Source of the DNA: CAYSEW01 sp964430245
GTDB taxonomy: Bacteria; Bacteroidota; Bacteroidia; Flavobacteriales_D; Parvicellaceae
Assembly: GCA_964430245.1 (NCBI GenBank)
Contig: CAYSEW010000008.1
Span: 45,198 to 109,197 of the forward strand
Reading direction: 5' to 3'
Length of the DNA: 64,000 nucleotides
Shown here: positions 35,693-44,331 of the stretch, in pieces
Numbering within the stretch: position 1 is the first letter of the stretch
How the letters are laid out: each line of letters begins with the position of its first letter
Translations under genes and position numbers: made by a program
The notes under the pieces: generated by a model
What the model was told of the DNA's origin: nothing
The model's input: only the letters and a program-made list of their open reading frames with translations
The model's database searches: none

Positions 35693-35828
35693 AGTCCTAA
35701 CAGGTTATTTCTATCATATTAAGTTGTCGAATTTACAAATAATCCAATAAAAACATATCTATTATTTGATGTTTTTTAAAAGAAACTTATTAAAAGGGGG
35801 ATTTTACAAGAAAACGGCAAATCAAAGT

Positions 35829-36701
35829 TTATATCATGTGTTTTTCCGCATGGTAGCTTGAGCGAACCAATGGACCACTTTCTACATATCTGAATCCCAT
35901 CTTTAACCCAAGCTCCTTATATTCTTCGAATTTCTCTGGTTCAATAAAATCTTTAACGGGTAAATGTTTAGGAGTTGGCTGAAGGTATTGACCCAATGTT
36001 AATATATCTACTTTTACCATCCTTAGATCTTCCATCGTCTCTAAAATTTCATCTTTTGACTCTCCTAAACCCAACATGACTCCTGATTTAGTTCTCATGC
36101 CTCCTTGTTTTAATCTCAATAAAAGTTCTAAGCTTCTATCATATTTAGCTTGAATTCTTATAGCTTTAGTTAATCTTCTTACTGTTTCAATATTATGAGA
36201 TACAATTTCAGGAGCAACATCTATGATTTTTTGAACATTATCCCACTTACCTGCAAAATCAGGAATTAAAGTCTCTAAAGTGGTGCCTGGAGATTTTCTT
36301 CTAATAGCCCTTACTGTGCTCGCCCATATTTCTGCACCACCATCCTTAAGGTCATCTCTATCAACAGATGTAATAACAGCATGCTTAACCTCCATTAATT
36401 TAACTGAACTAGCCACTCTTGCAGGTTCAAAAACATCTGGCTCATCAGGTTTTCCAGTAGATACTGCACAAAAACCACAGGACCTTGTACATATATTCCC
36501 TAAGATCATAAATGTAGCTGTTCCTGCACCCCAGCATTCACCCATGTTAGGACAATTCCCACTTTCACAGATTGTATTCAACTTATGTTCAGAGACTAAC
36601 CCTCTGACCTTTTTATATTCCTCTCCTGTTGGTAATTTAACTTTTAGCCAACTTGGTTTTTTTTGTTTTTCTTTCTTCAACACACTTATTTGCTCACTCA
36701 T
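35829..36701 (-). CDS. lipA: Lipoyl synthase
   Basis: 290 residues. A radical-SAM enzyme that inserts sulfur into octanoyl domains to make lipoate. The radical-SAM triad is CTRSCGFC, and the auxiliary cluster ligands are in CESGNCPNMGECWG, both complete. VTSVDRDDLKDGGAEIW and SGVMLGLGESKDEI are conserved. RSSYHAEK near the C-terminus includes the Arg-Ser-Ser-Tyr cluster-binding Ser. It starts 16 bases downstream of the following beta-barrel-like gene's stop on the minus strand, so it may be cotranscribed with it. Confidence 0.97.
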   Translation of the reverse strand: MSEQISVLKKEKQKKPSWLKVKLPTGEEYKKVRGLVSEHKLNTICESGNCPNMGECWGAGTATFMILGNICTRSCGFCAVSTGKPDEPDVFEPARVASSVKLMEVKHAVITSVDRDDLKDGGAEIWASTVRAIRRKSPGTTLETLIPDFAGKWDNVQKIIDVAPEIVSHNIETVRRLTKAIRIQAKYDRSLELLLRLKQGGMRTKSGVMLGLGESKDEILETMEDLRMVKVDILTLGQYLQPTPKHLPVKDFIEPEKFEEYKELGLKMGFRYVESGPLVRSSYHAEKHMI

Positions 36702-36716
36702 TACAAATACTTCAAA

Positions 36717-37472
36717 TTAATAGAATTTAGCTCCAAATATAAAATTGAGATAGATCGTAGGGAAAATGAAAGGATTTTCCACATTTGTCATAATTGGTAT
36801 CCTTCTGGGATATACATCAATAACACTTCCGACTTCAATTGCTCTTATTAGATCCCTTTCATTACTATATTCAAATTCCAAACCAATTTTAGCAAACCCT
36901 CCAGGATGAAATTTAGCTTCAGTCAATCCTCTTGACCAAGGACCCCTGCCATAAATATTATATAGATTATGAGATTCAGGATCATATTTCTCAATAGAAT
37001 TACCTATTACCTGACCAAATTGATCAATTTTTAAAACTTCTAAATAAACTGGCTTTGTTATGCCAATTGAAGGACCAAAAGACCAATTAACTGCAATCTG
37101 TATCCCATTTTCACGTAACTTCTCAAAAAACATTTTTCTTTTCCCTATACCAGGTCGAATTACATAAAATGAATTTAATTTTCCGTAAACATATCGTTTT
37201 GCATTTTCATCAATAGAACCAAATATCTTATATTCTTTTTCATGTTGCATTCCAACAATATCCAAAGTATATAGAACCTTCTTTTTATAGGTTTTGAATT
37301 TTGCATAATTTAAATTCAATCCTAAACCAAAGGTGTGAATAGTTAATCCTCCCCATACCTCTTTAGTAAATCTAGCATAATTCTGTTGCTTTGCAGGCAT
37401 TTGAGCACTCATGTTAGATGAGTAAAAAATGAAAGCTAAAAAAGTCAACAGATATTTAGAAGCACAAGACAT
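36717..37472 (-). CDS. Conserved envelope protein with signal peptide, unrecognised
   Basis: 251 residues. The N-terminus is signal-like (LLTFLAFIFYSSNMSAQ), followed by a strand-rich body: FGLGLNLNYAKFKTYKKKV, VLYTLDIVGMQHEKEY, SFYVIRPGIGKRKMFF, IAVNWSFGPSIGIT, KIGLEFEYSNERDLI. It ends with an aromatic strand (IYLNFIFGAKFY), so a small outer-membrane barrel is likely. I do not recognise a named family. A minus-strand TATCTTTG lies at 37484-37477, within a few bases of the ATG; if used, the message would be nearly leaderless. lipA follows on the same strand. Confidence 0.78.
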   Translation of the reverse strand: MSCASKYLLTFLAFIFYSSNMSAQMPAKQQNYARFTKEVWGGLTIHTFGLGLNLNYAKFKTYKKKVLYTLDIVGMQHEKEYKIFGSIDENAKRYVYGKLNSFYVIRPGIGKRKMFFEKLRENGIQIAVNWSFGPSIGITKPVYLEVLKIDQFGQVIGNSIEKYDPESHNLYNIYGRGPWSRGLTEAKFHPGGFAKIGLEFEYSNERDLIRAIEVGSVIDVYPRRIPIMTNVENPFIFPTIYLNFIFGAKFY

Positions 37473-37543
37473 GTATCAAAGATAATGAATAATAAGCAAA
37501 ATAGTTGCCTAAAAACACTCAAGATTTAACAGAAAAAGGGAAA

Positions 37544-37711
37544 TTAGATTTGCTCAATCTTTTGATCAAGTAATTTTTCATCCAATTGGATATTATCTAG
37601 TTCATCAGATCCATAAGCAGGACAACGCTCATGAGTAGGTCGAAATAAAAAACAAGAAGAAGTCATAAATGTAAGGGCAATAACAACGAATAATAAATTA
37701 ATTTTTCTCAT
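37544..37711 (-). CDS. CPAY-motif small lipoprotein, copy A
   Basis: A 55-residue frame not previously obvious because of its length. It reads MRKINLLFVVIALTFMTSSC, an excellent lipoprotein signal with Cys20, then FLFRPTHERCPAYGS and an acidic tail DELDNIQLDEKLLDQ. A second gene (37796-37966) has the same layout and the same CPAY. Two independent in-frame features (lipobox and CPAY) in both copies support reality. A minus-strand TAACTTTG at 37743-37736 could be its -7 box, but no TTG lies at 19 bases. Function unknown. Confidence 0.75.
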   Translation of the reverse strand: MRKINLLFVVIALTFMTSSCFLFRPTHERCPAYGSDELDNIQLDEKLLDQKIEQI

Positions 37712-37795
37712 CTGTTTTTTTATTTTTTGCTAGTGCAAAGTTATAAAAATCATAATACTAAGTGAAAAAGACATTTTTTTATAAAAAAAATAAAT

Positions 37796-37966
37796 TCAAG
37801 TACCTCTTATAATGCCTGTGTTATTTTCTTTAAAATCATTGTCTTTTTTTATTTCATTATTCTTTTCATAAGTATATGCAGGACACGAATTATGACTACA
37901 ACTATACAAAAATAATGAACTTATTATAACCAATAAAATCACAATAGAATTAGAAGAAAATTTCAT
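37796..37966 (-). CDS. CPAY-motif small lipoprotein, copy B
   Basis: 56 residues from the ATG at 37966 (MKFSSNSIVILLVI), with a lipoprotein signal ending in LYSC (Cys23), then SHNSCPAYTYEKNN and a charged, Asn-rich tail. A longer frame from 37999 exists, but the promoter -7 box at 37997-38004 would cover it, so the shorter start is better. Its promoter match TTG-N19-TATTTTTG is the most exact of the window. With copy A it forms a tandem pair of the same size, motif and orientation. Mature proteins of about 34-36 residues would be held at a membrane by the lipid. Function unknown. Confidence 0.75.
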   Translation of the reverse strand: MKFSSNSIVILLVIISSLFLYSCSHNSCPAYTYEKNNEIKKDNDFKENNTGIIRGT

Positions 37967-37996
37967 ATATGGTATTAAATTAAAATTAATATGTTT

Positions 37997-38026
37997 CAAA
38001 AATATTTATACATTACAATTCTGCAA
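37997..38026 (-). promoter_or_regulatory. Bacteroidota-type promoter of CPAY lipoprotein B
   Basis: On the minus strand TTG (38026-38024), then 19 bases, then TATTTTTG (38004-37997): exact consensus. The lipoprotein ATG is about 30 bases downstream. It abuts the plus-strand -7 box of ung. Confidence 0.65.
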
Positions 38027-38034
38027 TATTTTTG
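38027..38034 (+). promoter_or_regulatory. Possible -7 element of ung
   Basis: TATTTTTG matches TAnnTTTG, 27 bases before the ung ATG. At 19 bases upstream the sequence is TTT rather than TTG, so it is a partial match. It directly adjoins the -33 TTG of the divergent lipoprotein promoter. Confidence 0.4.
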
Positions 38035-38061
38035 CAAGTAAATTAACACTTTATTTATCAA

Positions 38062-38751
38062 ATGAATAATGTTGAAAAAGTAACAGTTAAGCTACCTTTA
38101 TCTTGGCATAAAGACCTTTTAAATGAGTTTAATAAACCCTATTTTATTAGGCTACTTAGCTGCCTTAAAATTGAAAATAACCAATATAAGGTTTATCCTA
38201 GAAATACAGATATATTTAAAGCATTTGAGCTAACGCCCTATTCAGAAGTAAAAGTAGTAGTAATTGGTCAGGACCCATATCACGGATTAGATCAAGCCAA
38301 TGGGCTTGCATTTTCTGTTGACACTGGCATTAAACTCCCACCATCATTAAAAAATATTTTCAAAGAATTAAAAAGAGATCTTAATATTGAAACACCCAAA
38401 CATGGGAATCTAGAAAAATGGGCAACTCAAGGAGTTCTATTAATTAATTCAACTTTAACAGTGAGAGCTGGAACACCTAATTCTCATCAGCAATTAGGAT
38501 GGAATAAATTTACTGATTCTGTAATAAAATTACTTTCAGTCAAAAAAAATGGCATAGTGTTTTTATTATGGGGAAAATTTGCTCAAGAGAAAGCAAAATT
38601 AATTAATCATAAAAATCACCATATTCTTATCTCCTCACACCCTTCTCCATTTTCTGCTCATAGAGGTTTTATAGGATCAAATCATTTTTCTAAAACCAAT
38701 TTAATTTTAAAAAGTAATAATATTTCACCTATTAACTGGGATATCTCATAA
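38062..38751 (+). CDS. ung: Uracil-DNA glycosylase
   Basis: 229 residues of family 1. It removes uracil from DNA to start base-excision repair. The water-activating motif is VIGQDPYHGLDQANGLAFSV, and the minor-groove motif is HPSPFSAHRGFIG. LLINSTLTVRAGTPNSHQ and LLWGKFAQEKA complete the fold. The gene is preceded by a divergent lipoprotein and followed by the Omp85-like gene 32 bases later. Confidence 0.96.
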   Translation: MNNVEKVTVKLPLSWHKDLLNEFNKPYFIRLLSCLKIENNQYKVYPRNTDIFKAFELTPYSEVKVVVIGQDPYHGLDQANGLAFSVDTGIKLPPSLKNIFKELKRDLNIETPKHGNLEKWATQGVLLINSTLTVRAGTPNSHQQLGWNKFTDSVIKLLSVKKNGIVFLLWGKFAQEKAKLINHKNHHILISSHPSPFSAHRGFIGSNHFSKTNLILKSNNISPINWDIS

Positions 38752-38783
38752 AATGAATTAATAATTAAAACGTTATTGACATA

Positions 38784-40454
38784 ATGCAACAATTAATTTT
38801 CATACTATTCATACTGATTGGTTTAGAGATAAATTCCCAAAAATCTGAAGTAACAATATATGAGTTAAATGGTAAAACTGCTAAAGAATATTCAACCTCA
38901 ATACTACAAACAAAAAAAATAGCAGAAAAGCATTGGCTTAACCTTGTTGAAAATGGCTTTTTGAGTGCCTCCATTGACTCATTGATATTATCAGATAGCC
39001 TTCATCATAAAATCTATATTTATAAAGGAAATAAATTCATAGTAGACAAAGTGGTTTCAAACATCCCTCCTACCATACAATCTCAAATTGGATTTAAAGA
39101 AAGTTTTTTGAAAAATAAAGGATTTTCATCTAATAGATTAATTAAAATCATTGAAAACACTTTAGATTATTGTAATAATAATGGGTATCCATTTGCCTTG
39201 TTTCAGCTTAATCAGTCTGAAATAGATAGCTCAACTATTTTCCTAAACTTAGATTTAAATCTTGGACCATTAATTACTGTAGATTCAATTATTCTTAATC
39301 CAGAAATATTAGATCAGAAAAGGGTTATTCAACAAATAATTAACATTAAAAAAGGGGATGCTTTTAATCAACATTTAATCAACTCAATCAGCACAAGAAT
39401 TAAAGAAACTCCTTATCTCACAGAATTAAGTAACCCTGAATACGAATTTATAAATAACAAAATCAGTTTATTCATCAATGCAAAAAACAAACCTGCAAAT
39501 TTCATCAATGGAATTTTGGGAGTTCAGCCTCAAAATGATGGTTCTATAAATATAACAGGGGATGCAAATATTAAATTCATTAATGGAATAAAAAAAGGTG
39601 AAACCATTTCTGTTAAATGGAGAAAAATGTACGCTCTTTCCCAATCATTGTCCTCTGTAATTGAGTTTCCTTATTTATTGAATTCTAGTTTTGGAATGTT
39701 CAATAACCTTGACATGCTTAAAAAGGATAGCACCTTTTTTAATCTAAAAAACAAGATTGGATCTACCTACTCTTTTACCGAAAAAACTAAATTGGGGATG
39801 TATTATTTATTTTCAAGATCAAATATGCTTTCTTCAATAAATTCATTGAATTTCAACTCTACCTCTTTGAATTCATTTGGTATAATATATAAATATGACA
39901 GACTAGATTATAAGTATAATCCAAGAAAAGGATTTTTAACAAAAGGAGATTTGCAATTTGGATTTAAGAATATACTTTCTCAGTCTGACACATTAATTGA
40001 AACCTCTGGATCATCAAATTACCAATTTGATTTAACAATAGAATCTTATTTACCATTAGGTAAAAAAAGCACAATAAAGCTAGGATGCAATTTTGCTAGT
40101 ATTATTAATCCAATATTGTATGAAAATGAATTACATAGAATTGGAGGAAATAACCTACTAAGAGGTTTTGATGAAGAATCTATATGGACTAGCTCATTTT
40201 TAATAGGCACTATTGAATACAGATTAATACTTGAACAGAATTCAAATTTATTTGCTTTTTTTGACATAGGATGGGTTGAAAAAAAACTAACCCATGAATA
40301 CCTAAATGACATTCCATATGGACTAGGTGCAGGCATCAATTTTGAAACAAAACCTGGGATATTTTCAATAAGCTATGCATTGGGATCGCAACAAAACAAC
40401 CCACTATTATTTAAAACTGCTAAAATTCATTTTGGGTTCATAAACTTTTTTTGA
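38784..40454 (+). CDS. Omp85/TamA-like outer-membrane protein
   Basis: 556 residues. The signal peptide is MQQLIFILFILIGLEINSQ. Residues about 20-240 look like two or three POTRA-like beta-alpha units (KIYIYKGNKFIVDKVVS, TVDSIILNPEILDQKRVIQQI). The C-terminal half contains beta strands with RLDYKYNPRKGFLTKGDLQFG and GGNNLLRGFDEESIW, corresponding to the conserved barrel lock loop with RGF. The protein ends in an aromatic (INFF), as BAM substrates do. Likely role: insertion or secretion of a protein or lipid across the outer membrane. BamA itself is usually larger and has five POTRAs, so this is a smaller relative. Confidence 0.85.
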   Translation: MQQLIFILFILIGLEINSQKSEVTIYELNGKTAKEYSTSILQTKKIAEKHWLNLVENGFLSASIDSLILSDSLHHKIYIYKGNKFIVDKVVSNIPPTIQSQIGFKESFLKNKGFSSNRLIKIIENTLDYCNNNGYPFALFQLNQSEIDSSTIFLNLDLNLGPLITVDSIILNPEILDQKRVIQQIINIKKGDAFNQHLINSISTRIKETPYLTELSNPEYEFINNKISLFINAKNKPANFINGILGVQPQNDGSINITGDANIKFINGIKKGETISVKWRKMYALSQSLSSVIEFPYLLNSSFGMFNNLDMLKKDSTFFNLKNKIGSTYSFTEKTKLGMYYLFSRSNMLSSINSLNFNSTSLNSFGIIYKYDRLDYKYNPRKGFLTKGDLQFGFKNILSQSDTLIETSGSSNYQFDLTIESYLPLGKKSTIKLGCNFASIINPILYENELHRIGGNNLLRGFDEESIWTSSFLIGTIEYRLILEQNSNLFAFFDIGWVEKKLTHEYLNDIPYGLGAGINFETKPGIFSISYALGSQQNNPLLFKTAKIHFGFINFF

Positions 40455-40485
40455 TATTTATAGTATAAAGGTCATTAAATGAATT

Positions 40486-41127
40486 ATGGTAAGAATTGTT
40501 ATATTATTGGTTTTGACTCTTAATTTTCCATTCAGTCTTTTGGCTCAATATAACGATCCAAAAAGTCTGTCCGAGAATGATGATGACAAAATGCTAAGGT
40601 TTCTTTTAGAATACTTAGAAATTAAATATCCCTCCTATCAATTTAATGATTTCACTTATGTAGGAGTGAAAAGACAAAAGATCTACCTTATTAGAAATAA
40701 TCAAATATTTCTCTCTTATGACGTCTCTACATCTGAACATGGCGCAGGGATCATTAAAAACAGCAACATGACTCCTATAGGTCTTCATAAAATAAAAACT
40801 AAAATTGGAGATAATATACCTGAAAATGGAATCTTTAAATACCGAAACTATACAGGAAAAGTTGCTGAAATTGAATACCAACCAATTAAAACAGGACTTG
40901 ATATTATAAGCTCTAGAATAATTACAATAGAAGGACTAGAATTAGGTTTAAATAAAGGTGGTAATGTTGATTCTTTTGATAGGAATATATATATACACGG
41001 CACTAATGAAGAAGGATTGATCGGAAAACCTGCTTCTCATGGATGTATTAGAATGAAAAATAAAGATGTTATAAAATTTTACAACTTGATTAGTCCAGGA
41101 GAAATCATTGTCATTTTAAATAATTAA
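40486..41127 (+). CDS. L,D-transpeptidase (YkuD-type)
   Basis: 213 residues with a signal peptide (VILLVLTLNFPFSLLAQ). The YkuD active-site block is IHGTNEEGLIGKPASHGCIRMK: His171-Gly172, then SHGCIR with Cys187 as nucleophile. These enzymes exchange or cross-link meso-DAP residues in peptidoglycan, in the periplasm. TPIGLHKIK is the usual upstream loop. It lies between the Omp85-like gene and ahcY and is probably independent. A second L,D-transpeptidase-type protein of another subfamily occurs at 50121-50924. Confidence 0.9.
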   Translation: MVRIVILLVLTLNFPFSLLAQYNDPKSLSENDDDKMLRFLLEYLEIKYPSYQFNDFTYVGVKRQKIYLIRNNQIFLSYDVSTSEHGAGIIKNSNMTPIGLHKIKTKIGDNIPENGIFKYRNYTGKVAEIEYQPIKTGLDIISSRIITIEGLELGLNKGGNVDSFDRNIYIHGTNEEGLIGKPASHGCIRMKNKDVIKFYNLISPGEIIVILNN

Positions 41128-41138
41128 TCAAGCACCTT

Positions 41139-41168
41139 TTGAATTTCTTATAGTTAATTGTAATTTTG
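41139..41168 (+). promoter_or_regulatory. Bacteroidota-type promoter of ahcY
   Basis: TTG at 41139-41141, 19 bases, then TAATTTTG at 41161-41168: exact match to TTG-N19-TAnnTTTG. The ahcY ATG is 30 bases downstream. No SAM or SAH riboswitch-like fold is recognisable in that short leader. Confidence 0.65.
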
Positions 41169-41198
41169 CATCGTTTTACATAAAAAAGACACATTACA

Positions 41199-42512
41199 AT
41201 GAATGAAACTACAGAGAAATTACCTTATAAGGTTAAAGACATAAGTCTTGCTGACTGGGGAAGAAAAGAAATAAAAATTGCTGAAGCTGAAATGCCTGGT
41301 TTAATGAGCCTAAGAGAAGAGTATGGTGACTCTAAACCTTTATCAGGAGCAAGAATTGCGGGATGTCTACACATGACCATTCAAACCGCGGTTTTAATTG
41401 AAACATTAACTGCCTTAGGAGCAGAAGTTACATGGTCTTCTTGTAATATTTTTTCAACTCAAGATCAAGCTGCCGCTGCAATTGCTGCAACTGGAGTTCC
41501 TGTTTATGCATGGAAAGGGTTAAACGATGAAGAATTTGATTGGTGTATTGAACAAACTATCTTTGGATTTGAGGGGGATAAACCTCTAAATATGATACTT
41601 GATGATGGTGGCGATCTAACAAACATGGTTTTTGATAAATACCCTGAACTATGCAAAGACATTAAAGGTCTCTCAGAAGAAACCACAACAGGTGTTCACA
41701 GATTATATGAAAGAGTTAAAAATGGGACATTGGTTATGCCAGCAATTAACGTAAATGACTCTGTTACTAAATCTAAGTTTGATAATAAATATGGATGTAA
41801 GGAATCTTTAGTAGATGCTATACGAAGAGCAACAGATGTTATGATGGCAGGTAAAGTTGCTGTTGTTGCTGGATATGGTGATGTTGGTAAGGGTTCTGCT
41901 GCTTCTTTAAAAGGTGCAGGTGCAAGAGTAATTGTAACTGAAATTGATCCGATTTGTGCTTTACAAGCTGCAATGGACGGGTTTGAGGTGAAAAAAATGG
42001 ATAACGCATGTAAAGAAGCAAACATTATTGTTACCACAACAGGAAATAAAGATATCATTCAAGGTCGTCATTTTGAGAGCATGAAAGATCAAACAATTGT
42101 TTGTAATATTGGTCACTTTGACAACGAAATTGACATTAGCTGGCTTAACAATAAGTACGGTAATACAAAGGATACTATAAAACCTCAAGTTGATATGTAT
42201 AATATTAACGGAAAAACAATATATGTTTTAGCAGAAGGTAGACTAGTAAATCTTGGATGTGCTACAGGCCACCCATCTTTTGTGATGAGTAATTCATTTA
42301 CAAACCAAACGTTAGCTCAAATTGAATTATGGACTAACTCAGATGCATATAGCAATGAAGTATATATGTTACCTAAACACTTAGATGAAAAGGTAGCAAA
42401 ATTACACCTTGAAAAAATTGGTGTTGAACTTGAAGATTTAAGACCAGATCAAGCAGATTACATAGGTGTTAAAGTTGAGGGTCCATATAAACCTGAACAT
42501 TACAGATACTAA
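41199..42512 (+). CDS. ahcY: Adenosylhomocysteinase
   Basis: 437 residues. It splits S-adenosylhomocysteine into adenosine and homocysteine using bound NAD. The NAD-binding motif is GYGDVGKGSAASLKGAGA. Others: ISLADWGRKEIKIAEAEMPG, SCNIFSTQDQAAAAIA, ILDDGGDLTNMV, and the C-terminal RPDQADYIGVKVEGPYKPE ending HYRY. Length and C-terminus are normal. It has its own promoter and ends at a strong terminator. Confidence 0.97.
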   Translation: MNETTEKLPYKVKDISLADWGRKEIKIAEAEMPGLMSLREEYGDSKPLSGARIAGCLHMTIQTAVLIETLTALGAEVTWSSCNIFSTQDQAAAAIAATGVPVYAWKGLNDEEFDWCIEQTIFGFEGDKPLNMILDDGGDLTNMVFDKYPELCKDIKGLSEETTTGVHRLYERVKNGTLVMPAINVNDSVTKSKFDNKYGCKESLVDAIRRATDVMMAGKVAVVAGYGDVGKGSAASLKGAGARVIVTEIDPICALQAAMDGFEVKKMDNACKEANIIVTTTGNKDIIQGRHFESMKDQTIVCNIGHFDNEIDISWLNNKYGNTKDTIKPQVDMYNINGKTIYVLAEGRLVNLGCATGHPSFVMSNSFTNQTLAQIELWTNSDAYSNEVYMLPKHLDEKVAKLHLEKIGVELEDLRPDQADYIGVKVEGPYKPEHYRY

Positions 42513-42528
42513 TAAATAATATAGCTTT

Positions 42529-42556
42529 ATAAAAGTCCTCCTAGGAGGACTTTTTT
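42529..42556 (+). terminator. Intrinsic terminator of ahcY, overlapping the next gene's leader
   Basis: The palindrome AAAAGTCCTCC-TA-GGAGGACTTTT is followed by a six-T run. It ends only three bases before the ATG of the next gene, and the descending stem contains AGGAGG, an SD-like sequence 11 bases before that ATG. See findings. Confidence 0.88.
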
Positions 42557-42559
42557 ATT

Positions 42560-43315
42560 ATGAAACTAAGTAATAGAATTAAATATTATTTATTAGGCTT
42601 TAGTCTTGGTCTCATTTTAGTCTTTTTCATTTTTGGTACTAGAGGGTGCGAATGGCTTCCTAATAATAGAGTACTAAAATCCATCAGCTCATCTCAGCTT
42701 TATATATCACAAAAAAACAAATGTCTCCTTGATTGTAATTCTTCAATTGAAAAAATATTTCATTTGATTGAAAAAGGAGATGTAGACTTTAGTAAGAGCG
42801 TAACTAATAATAGAGTCAGAGAATATTATATTGAACATGAAGGAATGAAATTAATGATCGCCATTGATCCTAATGATAGTAGTTCTACTATTATTACAAC
42901 CAACTCTCCTTCCAAAAATTGTGATTGTAAGAGTGTTCCCAATGATCTAGTCCCCCTTTATATGCCAAACAAAATGGCACTTAAAAAATTATCGGCTAAA
43001 CCTTTAACTATTGATTCTGTTTTTCAATGCCAGCTCAACTGCTTAAACATTAACAAAAAGGTCATCAATAAAGTTTTTGACAAAGGCGTTATTTTAATGG
43101 CACATAGCTATCCTAAAAGAAAACCAAACCCATCATTTTTAATTGAATTAAAAGACAATGAAAGACACCTACTATTCCTTGTTAAAGAAGGTGCCACTAA
43201 AACAAGATTAAAACAGATAGTAGAGCTAGATAAAAAAGACCAAAATGCAACTAATGAATTTTACCAAAGATTTTTAAATGAGATGTATTTTGATGAGAAT
43301 TGCCCTTGTTTATAG
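42560..43315 (+). CDS. Membrane-anchored protein with two Cys-rich repeats (DUF4258-like?)
   Basis: 251 residues. One N-terminal membrane span (YYLLGFSLGLILVFFIFG) precedes GCEWLPNNRV. Then two related modules: module one starts KCLLDCNSSIEKIF and ends NCDC, module two starts QCQLNCLNINKKVI and ends NCPCL. GDVDFSKSVTNNRVREYYIE hints at the DUF4258 fold, but that is tentative. The Cys pairs are regularly placed and could bind a metal or form disulfides, being extracytoplasmic. The ATG is three bases after a terminator, so independent expression is unclear. Confidence 0.75.
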   Translation: MKLSNRIKYYLLGFSLGLILVFFIFGTRGCEWLPNNRVLKSISSSQLYISQKNKCLLDCNSSIEKIFHLIEKGDVDFSKSVTNNRVREYYIEHEGMKLMIAIDPNDSSSTIITTNSPSKNCDCKSVPNDLVPLYMPNKMALKKLSAKPLTIDSVFQCQLNCLNINKKVINKVFDKGVILMAHSYPKRKPNPSFLIELKDNERHLLFLVKEGATKTRLKQIVELDKKDQNATNEFYQRFLNEMYFDENCPCL

Positions 43316-43329
43316 ATGAATTACACCTA

Positions 43330-44169
43330 CTAATTTTTTAAAAAATCGATTACATCTAAAGCAGATTTTTCCGGAATTTCTTCCATAGGCACATGACCTA
43401 CATTTTCATAAATCAACAATGTTGAAGATGGTAAATCCCTATGAAAATACTGCGCATGTTTAGGATTGATCCACCTATCCTTTTCTCCCCAAATAATTAG
43501 AACTGGAAGATTTAACTTATTTAATTTATGTGTGTTTTGAATAAAATAAGAATTAGCAATTTTAACAAATGCATCTAAATTACCTTCTCTATGTATAAGA
43601 TCATAATATCTATTTACAACATCATCAGTAAGACTTGTTTGATCACAATATACCTGCCTTAAAAATCTTCTTACGACTGCACGAGGTATAAAGCTAAAAG
43701 CATTACGTAAAAATGGTGTCTGAGCGATCACAAAAGGTAATGGATAATCTCTATCATTTATATAACCTGCAGAATTTAATAAGATCATTTTTTTTATTCT
43801 TTTAGAACATATCAATGCTAATTCCCATGACATCCAACCTCCTAAAGAATTTCCTGCAATATTAAATTTCTTTACTTTAATAGCATCTAAAAAATCCATT
43901 ATAAACTCAGTAAATAATTCTATACTATATTTATTATCATTACTTGGTCCAGTAATACCAAAACCAGGAAGATCCAATCTAATTACCCTAAAATGATTTT
44001 TTAGAATCTCTGTCCAATCATCAAATGTATGTAGAGAAGAAAAAGTGCCGTGTATCAACAATAACACTTCCCCTTTTCCCTCATCTCTATAGTGCACATC
44101 TAGGCCATTAATATTAATGAACTTAGAATACTCATTGGTATATTTTTCAATTAGATCTGTAAGCTGCAT
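43330..44169 (-). CDS. Alpha/beta hydrolase
   Basis: 279 residues of the alpha/beta-hydrolase fold. Oxyanion segment LLIHGTFSSLHTF, nucleophile elbow GNSLGGW with Ser108, Asp231 in WGEKDRWINP, and His259 in YENVGHVPMEE give an intact triad. RVIRLDLPGFGITGPS is the conserved strand-4 loop. The substrate cannot be predicted; haloalkane dehalogenases and esterases share this layout, but the Ser nucleophile argues for an esterase or lipase-like activity. It is flanked by genes on the other strand. Confidence 0.88.
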   Translation of the reverse strand: MQLTDLIEKYTNEYSKFININGLDVHYRDEGKGEVLLLIHGTFSSLHTFDDWTEILKNHFRVIRLDLPGFGITGPSNDNKYSIELFTEFIMDFLDAIKVKKFNIAGNSLGGWMSWELALICSKRIKKMILLNSAGYINDRDYPLPFVIAQTPFLRNAFSFIPRAVVRRFLRQVYCDQTSLTDDVVNRYYDLIHREGNLDAFVKIANSYFIQNTHKLNKLNLPVLIIWGEKDRWINPKHAQYFHRDLPSSTLLIYENVGHVPMEEIPEKSALDVIDFLKN

Positions 44170-44331
44170 ATCATTATCTCCTTCTAAATATAATAATTTT
44201 CAAAAGTCAATGCTTACCTATTTTTTGTATTTACAGAATCATTTAATAAAAAGTCATATTATCAATCAATCATTTTTATTGTCTACTTCACTACATTTTC
44301 ATTACTTTACACTCAGTAAATAATAGGATTT

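Noticed and set aside
35693..35828. A possible small gene or RNA between lipA and the T9SS gene
   Set aside because: No start codon with an open frame and no stable hairpin; it appears to be plain spacer.
41696..42188. Overlapping minus-strand frames inside ahcY
   Set aside because: Antisense shadows of a conserved gene; no start context or composition supports them.
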